Assembly: GCF_025447595.1 (NCBI RefSeq)
Contig: NZ_JAOEJU010000003.1
Coordinates: 300,985 to 364,984 of the forward strand
Direction of reading: 5' to 3'
From: Pseudomonas koreensis
GTDB lineage: Bacteria; Pseudomonadota; Gammaproteobacteria; Pseudomonadales; Pseudomonadaceae
DNA length: 64,000 nt
Shown here: positions 63,962 through 64,000 of the stretch, one piece after another
How positions within the stretch are numbered: position 1 is the first letter of the stretch
Layout of the letters: every line of letters starts with the position of its first letter
Notes under the pieces: generated by a model
Databases searched by the model: none
The model's input: only the letters and a program-made list of their open reading frames with translations
Told to the model about the DNA's origin: nothing
Program-made: the position numbers and the translations under genes

Positions 63962-64000
63962 CTGTCTCTTATACACATCTGACGCTGCCGACGACTAGTC
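63962..64000 (+). other. sequencing adapter (Nextera/Tn5 mosaic end), not genomic
   Basis: CTGTCTCTTATACACATCT (63962-63980) is the 19-bp Tn5 mosaic end, followed by the read-1 transposon adapter reverse complement (63981-63994). The final six bases (63995-64000) match the start of the reverse complement of a Nextera i5 index (S513-like). This sequence was read through and left in the assembly. Confidence 0.97.

Noticed and set aside
63962..63982. C-terminal residues of the flavin prenyltransferase frame (L-S-L-I-H-I)
   Set aside because: They are translated from adapter sequence.

Overview
The window reads as chromosomal DNA of a fluorescent-group Pseudomonas. The support is high-GC codon use, AcnB of 869 aa with a GTG start, the Pseudomonas-typical small families DUF2790 and DUF1652, and ten short palindromic REP elements, most of them inverted pairs (REPINs) around GTGGGAGC cores. 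The species cannot be fixed from sequence alone. The last 39 bases are not genomic. They match the Nextera/Tn5 transposase adapter followed by what looks like the start of an index, so this is a contig end that stopped inside a REP copy.

Layout. 1-3 kb: tail of a beta-carbonic anhydrase, a ProA-like dehydrogenase of 500 aa and glutaminase GlsB. 3-6.5 kb: an HvfA-like EGKCG peptide with a DoxX/HvfX membrane partner but no modifying enzyme nearby, then two different L,D-transpeptidase-fold proteins. 6.6-9 kb: DUF2790 plus a heavy-metal type two-component system. 9-19.7 kb: an MFS exporter with a divergent LysR regulator, a SleB-type cell wall hydrolase, a CAP protein, MoaA, a bestrophin, an RstAB-like two-component system, MiaE, a double universal stress protein and a DUF1289 protein. 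20-26.6 kb: AcnB behind a structured leader, an HAAAP amino-acid transporter, two tiny membrane proteins, a tautomerase and a 2-hydroxyacid dehydrogenase.

26.6-49.3 kb is a type VI secretion island. tssJ-K-L-M-A run leftward and tssB-C-hcp-E-F-G-clpV run rightward from one divergent control region. Behind clpV lies an accessory segment: an exported CxxCH protein, an unrecognised protein with an HHxxPW motif, a DNase I-fold (EEP) enzyme with its full set of catalytic residues, vgrG, a MORN-repeat protein and a convergent DUF4280 PAAR-like gene. The EEP and HHxxPW genes sit directly upstream of vgrG, so they are the best candidates for T6SS cargo (inference).

49.4-53.2 kb: a phosphotransferase and short-chain dehydrogenase pair, a TRIC-family channel, a small lipoprotein, a long non-coding dispersed repeat with a 16-bp perfect stem, and DUF1652. 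53.3-59.6 kb: a PAS-PAS-PAS-LuxR regulator, then an iorA-iorB molybdenum hydroxylase operon ending in its own lysR and facing a second, divergent lysR. 59.9 kb to the end: a catabolic-looking operon of two paralogous ACMSD-like amidohydrolases, one of which has lost the N-terminal HxH metal motif, followed by a UbiD-family decarboxylase and a UbiX-family flavin prenyltransferase cut off by the adapter. This cluster and the T6SS cargo segment are the two most promising places for undescribed biology.
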